64,000 nt of DNA from Linyphia triangularis (lineage: Eukaryota; Arthropoda; Arachnida; Araneae; Linyphiidae), in contig OZ021722.1 of NCBI GenBank assembly GCA_963978545.1, positions 38,891,365 through 38,955,364 of the forward strand. The letters are read 5' to 3'. The notes beneath the pieces are model-generated. The model was not told where the DNA came from. It searched no databases and was given only the letters and a program-made list of their open reading frames with translations. A program made the translations under genes and the position numbers. Positions within the stretch are counted from its first letter, which is position 1, and each line of letters begins with the position of its first letter. Positions 1-35,700 of this stretch are shown here, one piece after another.

Positions 1-290
1 TTTATAATGAACTATGTATGGAAAAATGTGGCAAAATTGTAGAACACAAAATTTTTAGTACACAAAATTGAGGTGACCAGTAGTTTCCGTGTAGAGTCTA
101 TTCTGTATGATGCTTTTTTTTGCCCCGTTTAAAAGTAAAATTCCTTTAAAAAAAAATTAAAAAAATCATGTACCAGAATCGCAAGACCGAGCACTTTGAA
201 CAATTTTTGCGTGTCACTTAATTTGTAAAAAAAATTTTCAATTATTTCACGATTTGTTTCTTTCTGTTAATGTTACATGCAAAAAATTAT

Positions 291-613
291 CAGGGCAGGC
301 ATAAAATTAAGGAATAAAAGTTCCCCGATATATTTCTAAAAAATTCCCTGATTTTGTTGCAAACTTTTTCAATTTTTCCAGATGTGTAAACACTGATCAA
401 ATAGAGCATGTATGCAACAGAGGTATTAAGGCAATTTTTGAAAATAGTTTTGGCGGTAATGGAAAGTTAAAATTATTCTCTACAATTCTCCTGGTAAATG
501 GCGCCAAAATATGGATGAACGGGGGTACCTTCAAAACAAGGATAGCAAATTTCCCTGATTTTCGTGAAATTTAAAAAAATGCCCTGCAATTTCCAGGTTC
601 TGCTGCCACTCTG
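291..613. mobile_element. Short non-autonomous element with CAGGG ends and 5-bp target duplication
   Basis: It begins CAGGGCAGGC and ends TGCCACTCTG, flanked on both sides by ATTAT (286-290 and 614-618). A diverged copy of the same family lies at 24381-24798, sharing AAAAGTTCCCCGAT and a GATGTGTA core. The ends look hAT-like, but a 5-bp duplication is short for hAT. Confidence 0.6.
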
Positions 614-2020
614 ATTATGTATAAAAATTGTTGATTTTTGGAGTTATCTTATTATGTCAGCAACTTAAGTTCTTTATTGTGTTGCAATGATAAAAGCCAA
701 TAAAGGTGGTAACAGTGAAATGTATGTAATCATTCTCTGGAATATTCAATTGATTAGTGTAGATTGCTGGTATAAGCAACCAGGGTGGTACCCGAGTTTA
801 GTTTTTGCATAAACGTTAATAAAGCTTGTCAAGACTGCTATTTTTAGCTCACTTCTTGGAAGTATTGAATCATGATTTAGCTGTTTAGTATAATGTAATA
901 AGGCCCTTATTAGATACTTAATGACTCCCTTGCAAGATATTAAATTACTGGTCGAAATGCTCTAAAAGAATACGTAAAAAAACACTGTAGACCACCTTTT
1001 ATTTATACATTTGCATAAATTTTTTTTTAAGTATGTACAAAGAAAATTATAGAATATTTTTTCTTTGAAAATTTAATCTATGCTAAAGGTAATACAGATA
1101 GAATTTCTGAAACACGGTAAATGTGCGTCAACAAGATTATATTCAAAGGGTTGCAAGTAAAATTTTTGTTAAAACTTGGAATATTTAAAAAAATTTAAAT
1201 GTGATTTTTAATGAAATATCAATTTACATATATTACAGTCATTTTTAGTGCAAATGAATAATTTTAAACTCATACTGTACTTCTTTCCAGTGAATTTTAT
1301 TATCTCCACTTCATTTTTAATCTTCAAAATTCGAGGGATGGTGTAAGTGCTTCCCTTTACATTTATGCACCCTAGCAACATTTATGCAATGCTATGAATA
1401 AGATTATAATAAAATATGGAAACAATGTTCTGAAAAAAAAAATCATCCTCTTTTTTTCTCAATTAAGTCATTATTTGTGTAAATAGTCAATTTGCAGATA
1501 GAATTATTTTAATGGTTGGTTAAATATACCATTGGTCTAAAAAATCTTATACAAAGCATTATTTTTTTTTAAATACTTGATCAAGTAAACTCTCATCCAC
1601 TTAAATGTAGCAACATCTAACAGTTTGCAAAATATATAAGCAATTAGACACTGGAAACAACTTTCGAAGGTCAAGTAATCTTGTTGGCAGGTCTGTTTTC
1701 GTTTTTAAATCTGAAAGTTTTTAACAGCCAAGTTTAAAACTTTGGATTTTAAGCCATGGCAAAATATTGAGGTTGACATCAGGACTGCCGGCTTAATCTT
1801 GAAATTTCAATGCAATGTCTGAGGACTTTGAAATTCTATATGAAGCAATCTTTATTTTTACATCTTGACCTAAAGCAGTGTTCAAAATACCAATCCACAA
1901 GAGCTGTAAACTTGTATGAGTAACTGCACCCGAGCCAAAAATAATTAGAAAATCTTGCTCAGCAATAGCAATCCTTGTGCTTGAACCCAATTGTTAGGTT
2001 GTAAAATTATTTTATTTATA
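614..2020. other. Intergenic AT-rich stretch, nothing recognised
   Basis: I see no gene, RNA or clear repeat here; only short chance reading frames occur. Confidence 0.6.
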
Positions 2021-2028
2021 GTAAGTTT

Positions 2029-2760
2029 TCGTGGCTGCCCATGGTAAAAAATGTTAGTGCAAGCGGAACAGTGACTACCTCCCCCCCACCGCCACTTCCC
2101 CCATTCATTCATGAATGGAAATTCTATAATCTTAATTATTTAACTCTAAGTTTCCTTTCAATATTTACAAAATGATACGAGAGAGAAAATAGAAAAAAAC
2201 AACTTATTTTAACTTGCCTATTTATAACAGGGCTCCATGTTTCAATTATAAGTTTTAGTATTAACTTAAGAAGTAACAAGAACACATATGTGTAATCTTA
2301 TCATGGAAACTATTTTCGTTTGGTAGAGAAAATTCTAACAGTCATTTCTCTTCCCCCAAACGAACCAATCACTACATGAAAATTACAAATACAGATGAAG
2401 TTGCGAAATTCGTAAGGGCTGCATGTGGCACCACAGCATATACATTTAGAGTGGAGGGAAATTCCATACTAGCAGTTGTTTCCATGGCAACGGTGCAGCC
2501 CTTTTGGAACTTTCACTCTCTTGCTGTATTTGCTCGACCATCATCAGATTAAGTTGACATAAGCGTTTTTTGTCTCTTGGTAGTGCAACAAGTTTCCTAT
2601 TTATCAGAGATTTTATTACATACTGGAGAAGTTCTATCTTCATTTGCGATTATAAACTACCTTTAAGAAAATAAGTAAAATAATCTAAGTTGACTAGCAA
2701 TTAATAAATTTAAACTAATAATTCAGATGCAGCCAAGCTGTACCCCACGAGTCGCCACTG
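2029..2760. mobile_element. hAT MITE (GCCGCCACTG family), copy 1
   Basis: A 732-bp element ending GTCGCCACTG and starting with the degenerate complement TCGTGGCTGCC. It is flanked by GTAAGTTT (2021-2028) and CTAAGTTT (2761-2768), an 8-bp target duplication with one mismatch. It aligns along its length with 22374-23155: both share GGAACAGTGACT near the left end and the block GAATGGAAATTCTATAATCT. No transposase remains. Confidence 0.75.
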
Positions 2761-2768
2761 CTAAGTTT

Positions 2769-3930
2769 AGTTTGAAATAGTAATGCTTTTAGAAAATAAT
2801 GTACCTAGAAATCCGTATAGTCTGATGAAATTAGAAAGTTTAGGAATGTTAGCAAGATATCCAACTGAAATGTCTGGGAAAAAGGCATAGAACAGGTGAG
2901 GGGAAGGAAGATGGTATACAAAAATGTCTCCACCCTTTACGTTGTCAAGACTTTTTGCTTATTTATGAAAATGCACCTAGTTTCTACATATACAAAAAGA
3001 GTCTGTCCTTTTTATTTGTCTCCCTCTCCCCCTCATCGCCTTAAGTCTAGCCACTCCAATATTTTTGAAAACTTTATGCCGATTTTTACCTTTTATTGCC
3101 TATACAGTTCACTATGAACAGATACCTTATTACCTATAAAAACATAACCTTGTTATTCAAATATTCTTTCACACAAGTAAAGTGTGGTGGCTATGTCAGA
3201 ATTTTTAAGATTCTTAAAAATTATAGCTAAAAAATGTTTGTAATATAGCTTACTCAGCTCTGCAGATATTGGAAGACGATTTTACTATTACTTCTTTTTT
3301 TATTTTAATAAGAATAAATAATTCACATCGACAAAAAATATAGATTTAATTTTTATTTGCTACTAACAATATTTGTATGTGGTAAGACCTTACAATGTCC
3401 CACTCATAAAAATTGCCAGAAAACTATATCCTTGTGTAGCGCTAAGACTATTCAAACTTTTATATCATACATTAAAATAAATTTGAGAATTACAGCCATT
3501 TACTTTGAAAATCTCCAATCAGAGTTTCCCAAACTGTGGGTTGCAAGTCCTTTACGCAGGCAAACATTTTTTTAAATTATATTTCAATTCTTCCCAGAAA
3601 TTTTTTTAATGTACAGAGGATGAAGTACAGTCACGATAGATTGGGTTTCTAAAAAGTGGTTCATATTATTCATACATGTGATTGGACAAGCACAAAATTA
3701 GCTGAAATTTTATTTGTCATTTTACAGTGTAATACACAAAACATATAGCACACAAAATTCAATACAAACATTAAATTTTCGTTATAAGATTGCTTTAAAT
3801 TATTATAACACCCATGTCTTGTTGTGATTGACACACATACATTAATTAAAGACGACTGTGTTCCTGTGTTAATTATAAATGGAAAATTTGACTTGTTTAA
3901 ATGTTTTTGTGCACATTCAGAAATTATAAT
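2769..3930. other. Intergenic stretch without recognised gene
   Basis: AT-rich with only short chance frames. CAGAGTTTCCCAAACTGTGG at about 3521 resembles a hAT terminus, but I could not find a partner end. Confidence 0.5.
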
Positions 3931-4230
3931 GATAAAACAAAGAGTCTGTCTGTCAGTGGATCTATAGATAGCTACTTAAAATAGGCTTAGAGCTCTGAAA
4001 TTTTCAACATAAGTAGTTTTGGCATTCTAATAGTACTTGACAAGCAGAATGTTAAACTTTTAATGTTTTTTTTAATTAATTTTAATTTTTTTTTTACAAA
4101 AACGACTTCTAATAGGGCTACAGCTCTGAAATTTTAAACATAAGTAGTTTTAGCCTTCTAATTTGACTTTTAACAAACAGAATGTTAAAATGTTAGTATT
4201 TATGCGTTTTATGCTTAGGTGGGCAATAAG
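3931..4230. repeat. Dispersed repeat family, copy 1
   Basis: It has two head-to-tail units with the shared core CTCTGAAATTTT..AACATAAGTAGTTTT..CTTCTAAT..CAGAATGTTAAA. The same family recurs at about 29085-29340 (inverted), 37050-37475 and 41905-42130 (inverted). All carry phrases such as AAACGACTTCTAATAGGGCT. I do not recognise the parent element. Confidence 0.7.
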
Positions 4231-5937
4231 TACACAACTTTAAAAAAAAAAAAAAAAAATAATTAGTTGCCATTTATTATACTATTCAAGTGGATTGAGT
4301 AAGTTAAATGACACATTTAGAGAAAACATAACAGTTTAGATCAGCGTTCGCCACTAACTTTTAGAGACGGGCTGCATAACTTATGTTGGAACTTTCCGCA
4401 AGCCGCAGATTTATACTGAATATACCAATAAATATATTGCTTTACTACATATGTTCAATGTTAGAAATGTGATAATTACTAAAGATTTAAAAATATAAAA
4501 CAATTTTGAAAATTGAAATAATAATTTAACTCTTTTATATTAATAAAAAAAAATAATGATATTTGATTCTCGTTTCAAATAATTAAAAAAATAATATTTT
4601 TACTTTGTACATCAAAGTCATAAAAGAAGTTAATCTTTAGTGACAATATTACAATGTAACTTGGCATAAACTCGTAATCAATAAAGAAATTTAAACCATA
4701 CTTCCTAAATCCTTCATTTTAGTTGATGTTAATTGCGAGACAATGACGGCCGGTCCGCTTTTCACTATCTACTTTGCGTTTAATACTATTCCTCGACGCC
4801 ATTATTGCACTGGAGTCATAGAGATCGCGATACTTTTTTTCACGTCAAAAGTCAAAAAAAGAAAAAAAAAAGAGGCCAGTATGCATTAAAACACCCAACT
4901 CCAGCCCATCACATTCAGAAAAGCAGAAATCGAATTGAGGAACGAATCGAGGGGTAGGGTATCATAAGTATAAAACTAAGCAATGCGTCATTGGTAATAA
5001 TTCAAACTATTGCTTTTTTTATTTTTTCTCGTTGGCAGTCACAGAAAAAAAAAAAAAGGATTTTTCAGACTTACTGACGCAGGCCACTTAATGGCAAACG
5101 TGGTTTTTGGTAGTAAACGCAAAGTATTGTAGACAAATTAAAATTATTTCTGCAAAATTTGATTTTTGCTCTTTTGTGCTGCCGGCGGGCCGGAGAAAAA
5201 GCTGCAGCGGGCTGGAAGATATATAAAATATGCTATTTTTGATCTTGAAAATTAAGTCAGAACTGATGTCATTTTTTTTTTTTAATCTCTCTATTTTAAA
5301 AGAAAAAATCAACTTTATATTAGTATATTTATAGTTTGTAATAGTTTTATTCAGCCTTTGTTTTCAATACATTACCATCTTTTGAATTTAAGGTTGATAA
5401 ATGAAGAATAAAAAATTAATATTTAAAAGTTATCTATGTAAAATTTTGAAATCTTAAAGATGACAAGTATTGAATAAAGATTTTTTTTTATTATCTCCTA
5501 GGTAGTTTTCCAATAACATATTTGTAAATTGAACTTTTTTCACTTAGAAGACATTGATTACAATTTTTAACAAATTAAATTTAGTTAGTCAAGACCAGGG
5601 CGTGAATATTAGAGATATCTTTGGTTAAAGATTGATTTAATATATTTTTTTTTACAAGGAAAAAAATTTAAGACGTGCCATAAATTTAGTTTGTAATTTA
5701 TGCAAGAATAAAAAAATCAAAACAAGCAATATTATTGCTTTATCTAAAATGGATATCACACAAACTTTAGACAATCAATAAATTACGACTAAACTTTTTT
5801 CGACAGTCACAGTTTCTTAAGCAATCGTGGATATTTAAAGTATGGCATGTGAATAACATAAATACATTTTTATAATAGCCCATGAAAAATTACATTAAAA
5901 TTTAGCTAGTTAATTAGCAATTTCTCAACACAGGTAT
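4231..5937. other. Intergenic stretch downstream of TUBGCP4
   Basis: AT-rich DNA with a few GC-richer patches around 4740-4960 and 5170-5215. CAGCGTTCGCCACTAAC at about 4343 resembles the start of a hAT element, but no matching end or duplication was found. No gene is seen. Confidence 0.5.
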
Positions 5938-6065
5938 TTTATTATAGACTGAGATTCTGGCATGGTTTTCAATGACTACTTCTTCAGGTTTTTTAATTAT
6001 GTCGGTAAATTTTCTCATAGTACCATTGATAAAGAAAATACACGATCAACAAAAAATAATTTAAT
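5938..6065 (-). promoter_or_regulatory. Candidate TUBGCP4 polyadenylation signals
   Basis: On the minus strand an ATTAAA lies at 6065-6060 and a canonical AATAAA at 5943-5938, about 145 and 265 nt past the stop at 6206. Either could end the mRNA; the sequence does not decide. Confidence 0.45.
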
Positions 6066-6205
6066 ACCTACACAACTACAATACATAAAAGAATAAACAA
6101 GATGCAAAATACTGAAATAAAAATCATGTAAGCTTATATGTACAAACAAATGGAAGTTGAGTAAGAAAAGGAGGCAGTGATTTGAAGATTTTTTTCATCC
6201 AAGAG

Positions 6206-28493
<22,288 letters not shown>

Positions 28494-29597
28494 TGCAGGT
28501 AAATATAATTCTGAAAAATTCACACACAAAAAATCGCGAAGAAAAACAATGCAACAGATTAAAATTTTCTAGATAGTAGTGATTTTTATTTGTAAAATTT
28601 GATTTAATTCAGTTTGAACAGTTCTAGCTGTCTGTTTCTGCCGTTTATTTGTTGGGTGCTTTTAACCGTCCAGTCGGGCCACTCGTGCTCATAATTTGAA
28701 ACATTTGTTTTTAAATTGTAAGCGATATACGCAATTAACTTTTCGTCAATTTATTTTATTCCATTCCAAAGTTTATATATTCTTTTAACCACTGCATTTT
28801 ACATTTCTGTATAAACTTTAAATATAATGACATCTAAATAATTGCTTATCAAAATGTACAACAGGAAAACCATTCTGAGATGCTATTGGCTCTTTGCATT
28901 TATAATGTCTGATGCACACGGTCGGCGTACCACTACCAGTAATTGCCAGTCTGTGACATTACTAAATTAGTGGCGTACCTTTGTATATATTCTAAACGTC
29001 GTTAAACTCTTAATATTAGAAACCCCTGTCGAGAAATCTTTTTCCCCTTTAATACAACATCTCTCATCCCTTTGAGAATATTTTAACATGTGTTTAGTAA
29101 AAAAGCAAAATTAGAAGGCCAAAACTACATAAGTTGAAATTTTCAGAATTAAGCCGCTTCTAAGTCGCTTTTTTATAAAAAAATATTAATTAAAAAAAAA
29201 ATTAAAAGTTTTAAATTCTGTTTTTCAAAAGTCCAAAAAATACTTATGTTGAAAATTTCTAAGCTGAAGCCTTATTATAAATCATTTTGTAAAATATCTG
29301 TAAATTAATTAAAAAAACTTATAAAAATGAAGTATGCCCACCAATATATTGCAAATCATTGCCAAATGCCAGATTTTAAAAAATTACCATGTGGTTGCAA
29401 AAGTTTCATAATGAGCAGTTGATATGACGTTAGATGTATGCACACATTGTGTGAAAGTATGCATTTATGGTATAAATTAAATACCAGTAAGTTGACGGAT
29501 TATCAATTACCAAAATATGTTTCTAGTATTAAGGGATTTTCTAATTTCTGTTTGAAGAAAAATTGTTTTCTATACCTAATTACCGATTAGTTTAACG
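28494..29597. promoter_or_regulatory. Divergent promoter region between TUBGCP4 and SNAPC3
   Basis: The 1104 bp between the two start codons must hold both 5' ends. I see no convincing TATA box, which would suit two housekeeping genes, but transcription starts cannot be placed from sequence alone. A copy of the dispersed GTAGTTTTGG-type repeat occupies about 29085-29340, so the functional promoter is probably nearer the TUBGCP4 side or short on both sides. Confidence 0.6.
29085..29340. repeat. Dispersed repeat family, copy 2 (inverted)
   Basis: It contains TTAGAAGGCCAAAACTACAT and AAATACTTATGTTGAAAATTT, the complement of the units at 3931-4230, ending near TATGCCCACCAATA (complement of the TAGGTGGGCAATA end of copy 1). 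It lies in the divergent promoter region, about 260 bp before the SNAPC3 ATG. Confidence 0.65.
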
Positions 29598-29767
29598 ATG
29601 GAAAAAGTTCATAAAACTGAGAGTCGTCCATGGATATCTTCTAGAATAATACTAAAAGAGTTTAGAGATGATTGGTATGCAAATTCACTATCATCCAAAT
29701 CAAATAGTACAAAAGACGTATTTCAATTGAATGCCAGAGAGTTTTCTGAAATTGAAAATGAATGTGG
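29598..29767 (+). CDS. SNAPC3: SNAPC3 exon 1 (aa 1-57)
   Basis: An ATG in context TAACGATGG opens 56 codons beginning MEKVHKTESRPWISSRIILK and ending before donor GTAAGT. The two leftover bases (GG) are completed by the first T of exon 2. This exon is the least conserved; the call rests on phase, splice site and position 12.7 kb upstream. Confidence 0.8.
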
Positions 29768-32700
29768 GTAAGTTCAAATTAGAGACATAATTACAATTTG
29801 AAATCGGAACAGATGTAGTATAGGTCATTTGGCAAATTTTTTCATTTGGGGATCAAAGAGTGAGTCGCCAAAATGACGTGGTTTAAGGTAGCCGCTAATT
29901 CAATATAAACTAGATGGAGGTTCATTCAAAATGGCCGAAAAAAGAAAACAACTAGAAACTTAAAGAATATGCCAATAAACAATAAAATACGAAATAATAT
30001 GCTAATTAATCTAAAAAAAAAGATTAAATTGTGTTATAAGGTGACACTTGGCGTTTTTAGAACTTTTCCGCATAACGTAAACAACGGCAAACTCCGACGC
30101 TAAAGTAAACACACATTAGCCGAAAATGAAAATTTGAGAATCGAACCTGCTCCACGATTTGCGATTTAGGAAGTCAATAAAATCCTAGATGGGCCCACCT
30201 CTTGGCGCTTATTTGAAATCTCGCCAAGTTGACTACTAATTGAATATTTGTTATTATTATTATTTTTCAATTAAAAACTGATACTTGAAGGCCAGAAATA
30301 ATATTTTTTAAAAAAATTAACACTTACCATAAATGTGTTTGCTAATCCTTTGCCGGCGGAAGTTACGTGTTAATGATTTGCCAAATAAAACCCATGTAGG
30401 CATTATCGGCCATCGAATTCTAGACAGTTCTCCTCCATAATCCGTCTAGGTTGCTACATTGGCGACGTTATCGCAACTCATTTGGCAAGAATTCAAAAAG
30501 ACGCCAAGAGGTGGGCTGTGCTAGGATCCACACAGAAAGTCCACTGCCATAGCCGCTAAGCTAAGGTTGCGATGCAAGTTGTAGCAAAATTAAGTGTTTT
30601 TGCTTTTGATCTCAGTAACATTTATATAAAAAAAAATACAACTCGGGAAGAAATTAAAATATGAGTAAGTTTATTCGATATTGCCGAAAATTCAAAGGCC
30701 ATGAAGTTGTAAACGATAATTGAAAGAAAAAAAAGGTTAAGCAATTTAAATTTAAACGATAATTGAAAAATAAGCAATTAAAATTTAATTTCAAATAATT
30801 TGTAAAGGTAAATTTGTAAAATTTCATTTAACTTTTACATTAAATACAAATATTTAACCCCTTCCACAATATTTATATTTTTAATCACTTGCTAAAAACT
30901 CTAAAAAGTAATGTGTGCGAGCCCTTCGTGCTCTAAAATGAAAAATTACAAACTATTTCATTTACCTTACGGCCAATTGAACCTAAAAAATATACCCCTA
31001 CCTGCTTCAGGCATCTTACCCTCAAAATCTCTTGCTTTTTTTAATTATTTGGTACTGTAAAACTCTAAAAGGAAATGTGAGCGCGCTTCGCACTCTAAAA
31101 GGAAAAAGTGCGACCTATTTCGTTGGCCCTACGGCCAATTGAACCTAAAAAAAATACCCCTACATATTTCGGGCAGTCGTTTGTGGAAACTCACCCCCAA
31201 AATCTCTTTTTTTTAATTACTTGGTACTGTAAAACTCTTAAAAAGTAAGGAGTGCGCGTCCTAAAACTAATTTTATACACTATTTTGAAGGCCAAACGAC
31301 CACCAAAATATAGTTATGATTTTTGTTGGAATATGGTTTCAATTCCAACATCGCAAACACTATAAACAAAAAGTTGTGTTTAATTAAAGATACACACCTA
31401 AATCTTCCATCCGTTCTCCCGGAATGTTATATGTAGTTATACGTTAACACATTCGCTGTCGATCACGTCTCAGTGCGGAATGTCTTATTACTCCCCAGTA
31501 GTCTGTCCTGATCAGACTGTTCCCGACCAGAGTTTCTGTTCATGCTAAAATTAACTGAAGTAAAAAATTATGTTTGCCTTGTGACATAAATAATAGATAC
31601 ATTTTGTCTTCCTTTCCTCCATAAGGTTAGCTGGAAGCTTGTGTTTTTAAAACATAGTTTCATAGTTCAGGTAATTGCACCATGAACGGAAACTCCGATC
31701 GGATACAGTCTGATCAGAACCGACTACTAGGGAGTAACAAGACATTCCACTCTGAGACGTGATCGGTAGCGAATGTGTTAAAATTCTAAGGATTTATCCT
31801 GGGTAAAATTCCCAAAGTAGCAAAAGATTATTTTATGCGATACGCGAGCAGTTCAACGTGAGTAATCTCATTTATTTTAAAAGAACCGTCATTTTTAAAA
31901 ATCTAGATTTTAAAACATGGTTTCTGCATTCCCACTAAAAATACCCATACGTAACTCATTTATGACGTAACCAAAATAAAACCAATCGTTCTTCAGCTGG
32001 TTTTAGCTTTCGTCAAATGATAAACACTGAAATGAAGAAAGAAACATAAATCATACAGTTTGCCATTTTTGTAACTATATCATCAATTTATCAAAACAAA
32101 ACCCACCAAATAAAACCGCGCCAAACGAATGACCCATACTACATCTGTACCTTGAAATTTGATAATCATATAAATATTTTGGCTGCTACTTGACTTTACT
32201 TCATAACGGAGAAAAAAGAAAATTGACGAAAATTTAACGGATAAATATGATAACCTTTTTCACAATTGATATAAAAGCCCCAGTGTTCGGCCGACCTCAA
32301 TTAAAATTTAAAAAAAATAACCATTGTTTTTCTTAAATTGTACAAAATACATCTTTCAATCAATCAATCAAAACTTTTCTTGCCTCTGCAGTGGCAAGAT
32401 TTAATTAGAAGGAATAAGGGTACTGTTCCATTAAAAGGGTACCAGTTAATTACTGCCTTATTGCAGACCTAATTTATAATTCCTCCAACAAACCATAAAT
32501 ATTTAGCCTAGGCAATACATTTATGCTTCAATTTGGCTTGACGGCTACTGCGCCTTCTGAAACCCGATTAATGCAAGAGTAGACCGGAATAAGGTGCGAA
32601 ATTGGAAAACATCGGTTCTTGTAAAAAATTCAAACTGATTTAATTTTTTTATTTAAATTGTTACGAATTACTTTTTGAGTAATTATCCTTTTTCAGCATC

Positions 32701-35700
32701 TATGTAATTTCTGTTAACCAATGTCTACAACCACAAAGAAAGTAAAATTAAATTACTTTTATTTGTAATCTAATCATGTTAAAACGCATTACATGAGCCA
32801 CTGTGGCATTCAGCATTAGTTTCTAAAAGTAATGTTACTTATATTTTATGACTTTTTTTGGTACTTGCCTACTATCTCAACCATATTGGTGACATTGAAA
32901 AAAAATCCTCCAATTCTAAAAATGGAATACACTGATGGGAATATGGAGCGTGACATGGTTGCCAATTCAGCGCTTTAGACACATGCAAAATCGGGGTTGC
33001 CAATTTGGCGAGTTATTCCGAAGGTTGGCATGGTTGCGATAGTATGCAAGTACCCTTTTTAATTTCACTTTATTAAATAATTCTTTTGTCTTTTATGGGT
33101 CATTCTTCGTAAAATGTACAAAAGCTTGTCGTAACAATTTTTTCAACACTAGATAAGTTGGATATTTTTGTTAACCATGGACTGTATTTTAATGCAATCA
33201 AAACTCTTAAAATCATGTAGGTTATAAATTTAAAAATATTTTTAATACTAAAAATATATGTCCACTGACATGATTTGTCATGTCTGTGGACTGTCGCAAT
33301 CTCAGAATTGTTTTCTCTGTCAGTAAATTTCACTTTATATTTCCTTGATGTCTATATTTTTAGCTATGAGGTATGTTAATCAATGTTATGCCTGGGTATA
33401 AAACTTTTATGAATAGTAATTTCATTACAATTAGTATAATTCCTCTTGTCGCGAAACTGATGTGTCATGTCCGTGGACAGCAGTTTTTATTTCTTTAACA
33501 GCCCACCAAAAGACACAACAAGTTAACTGTGAGATTAGAAAGAAGTCTAATATAACCATTTTGGTTCCAATACACTCTGTGTATTCCATTTTTCAATATA
33601 AGAATAATATTTTATTATTTACATGTGAAATAGGTGCCAACTGTAAAGAACATACCGTCATGGTAGTGGTCACAATAAAATTAGTTAAGAATAATTCAAT
33701 ATTTATTTTATTGAATTGTATTAGTTGTAAAGTTATAAATTTAGTAATCTCATGTTTATAAACCTAAAGCTTCATTCAGAACCAAACAATAATCATATCC
33801 GCGTAAACAATAACAATCGTCATATCCATGGACATCAATCCATGGAATAACTATGAACGATCTCTATATATTATCAGACGATTTCTACCAATCTCATGAG
33901 TTCTATTGGAGAAAAAAATTTCTAAGCATTTGATGATTTCAATAATTTTCTTTCTCCTACTGCTGAAGTATTGTATTTTGTGGAGAATGACCTTGCGTCA
34001 CATACATGGCCATACATCTTTTTACAGTCAATTTGCGATAGCTCGAAGTCTCATAATTCGAATATTCGTTTATCTCAAAGTTTTCATTAGATCCCAAGAC
34101 AATTTAATGTTTTTCAACACTAAATTGACCAAGGAGTCATATCTCAAAGTGTAAATCTTTTCAGTCGAAGTTTCTGTGAAAATTTTATTATCGTAACATA
34201 ATAAAACCCTTACAAAATACTAATAAAAAAACGATTTATATTTTTTCCTCTTTACATCATGTTTTACAATTTAACTTGTTACCGGAAAAAACCCGTTTGC
34301 ATTGGCGCGTATAGGAAGTAAACAGGCTTTTGCTTTTACATTCCATGTCATATTTAAAGGCTGAGTCAATGGTGTTGATTTACGCTGGCTCTGAATAATG
34401 CTAAAACGTAAATTGAATAAGTTTAGTCCAACTCAAAAAGTTAAATTCATCAATGAAACTGAACAAAATTTGCGATGTAAGAAGAAAGACGTTGCTTTAA
34501 AGAACATAATTCCTCCGAATACTCTTTCAACCATTTTGAAAAACAAAGACGATTTTGAGAAGACATGCATCGAAACTTGATCCATTGTGTAAATGAGGGA
34601 AGGCCTTCTTGTTGTCGAAGCTACTGTATTAAAATAGTTTGAGACATATCGAAATCAGAATTCCAAAATCCCTCTAGGGGGATGAGGTGAAAAGAAAAGG
34701 ACTTTACTCGTTTACTAAAAGTTGAAGGATTTATAGCAAGTTCAGGATGGCTAGAAAAGTTTAAAGCAAAACACAATATTGTCTTCCGGACTCTACATGA
34801 AGGAGCAAAAGATGTCTGATGTAATTTGCCTTGAATAGAAAATAACTCCTGAGTGACTTCCAATAACTCAAACAGTCCCTTGAACTTCGAGTTATCATGA
34901 GTTGACTGTAATATTTATGGCCACGGTTCCATCCACTGTCTTCCAGTGGCGGCTCGTGAGTAGTAGAAGTGAGGGGGCCTAAATTAACAATGACACAGGT
35001 TTTTTTAAAGGAGAAGGGGGGGGGAGGGGGGGGGGTGAGTGCAAATTTCAAAATACACGAGTTTCATGCAATTAAATGTTATTCAAATGCACATAAAACA
35101 AAGCTATAAGAGCAGTTAAGAGGACTTGGTATCCCTTATTTTCACAAAAAATAATAAAAATATAAATTTTCTAATTTTTGAGTTTTTATAATCTTTGAAA
35201 CCTTCTCATTCTGGCAAGTTTTTGAGCTGATCCGATATCTGCAATTGCAGAAAAGCTATATTTTTATGGAGAATTTAGCATTGCTGTAATAGTTCCTTTG
35301 ATGTTTCAAATGCATTTTTCTCAGTTTCTTGATTTCTGAAATTCCCACCTTACTCAAAATGTTAAAGCTTCAGCAAATATGAATGAAGCGACTTGAAATT
35401 TTTTGTGTGTGTCATTCTTAATATCTATTTGGGAAAAATAGGCATAAAATACAAACTTTTTTTTTTACAAATTTAAATGTTGAAAAATACCCTTTTTTTA
35501 CATATAGGTACAGTAATTATCGTTTTTCTCGAAAACTATTTTACTCATTCTAAATCCGATGCCTAAAAAGTTAGACTATACTACTAGAAACATTTTTTTT
35601 TTTTTTTAAATGGGGGGAAATTATTGAAAAATGAAAAAAAAATGAAAAAAAATAGAATTTTAAATTTGATGAATTTTTTTTTTTTTAAATTTTGAAAATT

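Larger units (their letters stand above)
29809..32148. mobile_element. 2.3-kb element with ACAGATGTAGTAT ends, carrying further insertions
   Basis: The left end ACAGATGTAGTATAGGTCATTTGG and the right end CCATACTACATCTGT are inverted, matching the small MITE at 28189-28377. Inside are an inverted-repeat insert (30182-30527), a tandem block (30881-31265) and a TTAA-flanked MITE (31444-31781). No transposase is recognisable and no clear target duplication was found, so the class is open. It occupies the start of SNAPC3 intron 1. Confidence 0.6.

Noticed and set aside
3521..3560. CAGAGTTTCCCAAACTGTGGGTTGC resembles a hAT terminus
   Set aside because: No inverted partner or target duplication was found, so no element is claimed.
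4343..5230. Possible hAT element starting CAGCGTTCGCCACTAAC with a GC-rich patch near 5170-5215
   Set aside because: The two ends do not pair convincingly and flanks do not match.
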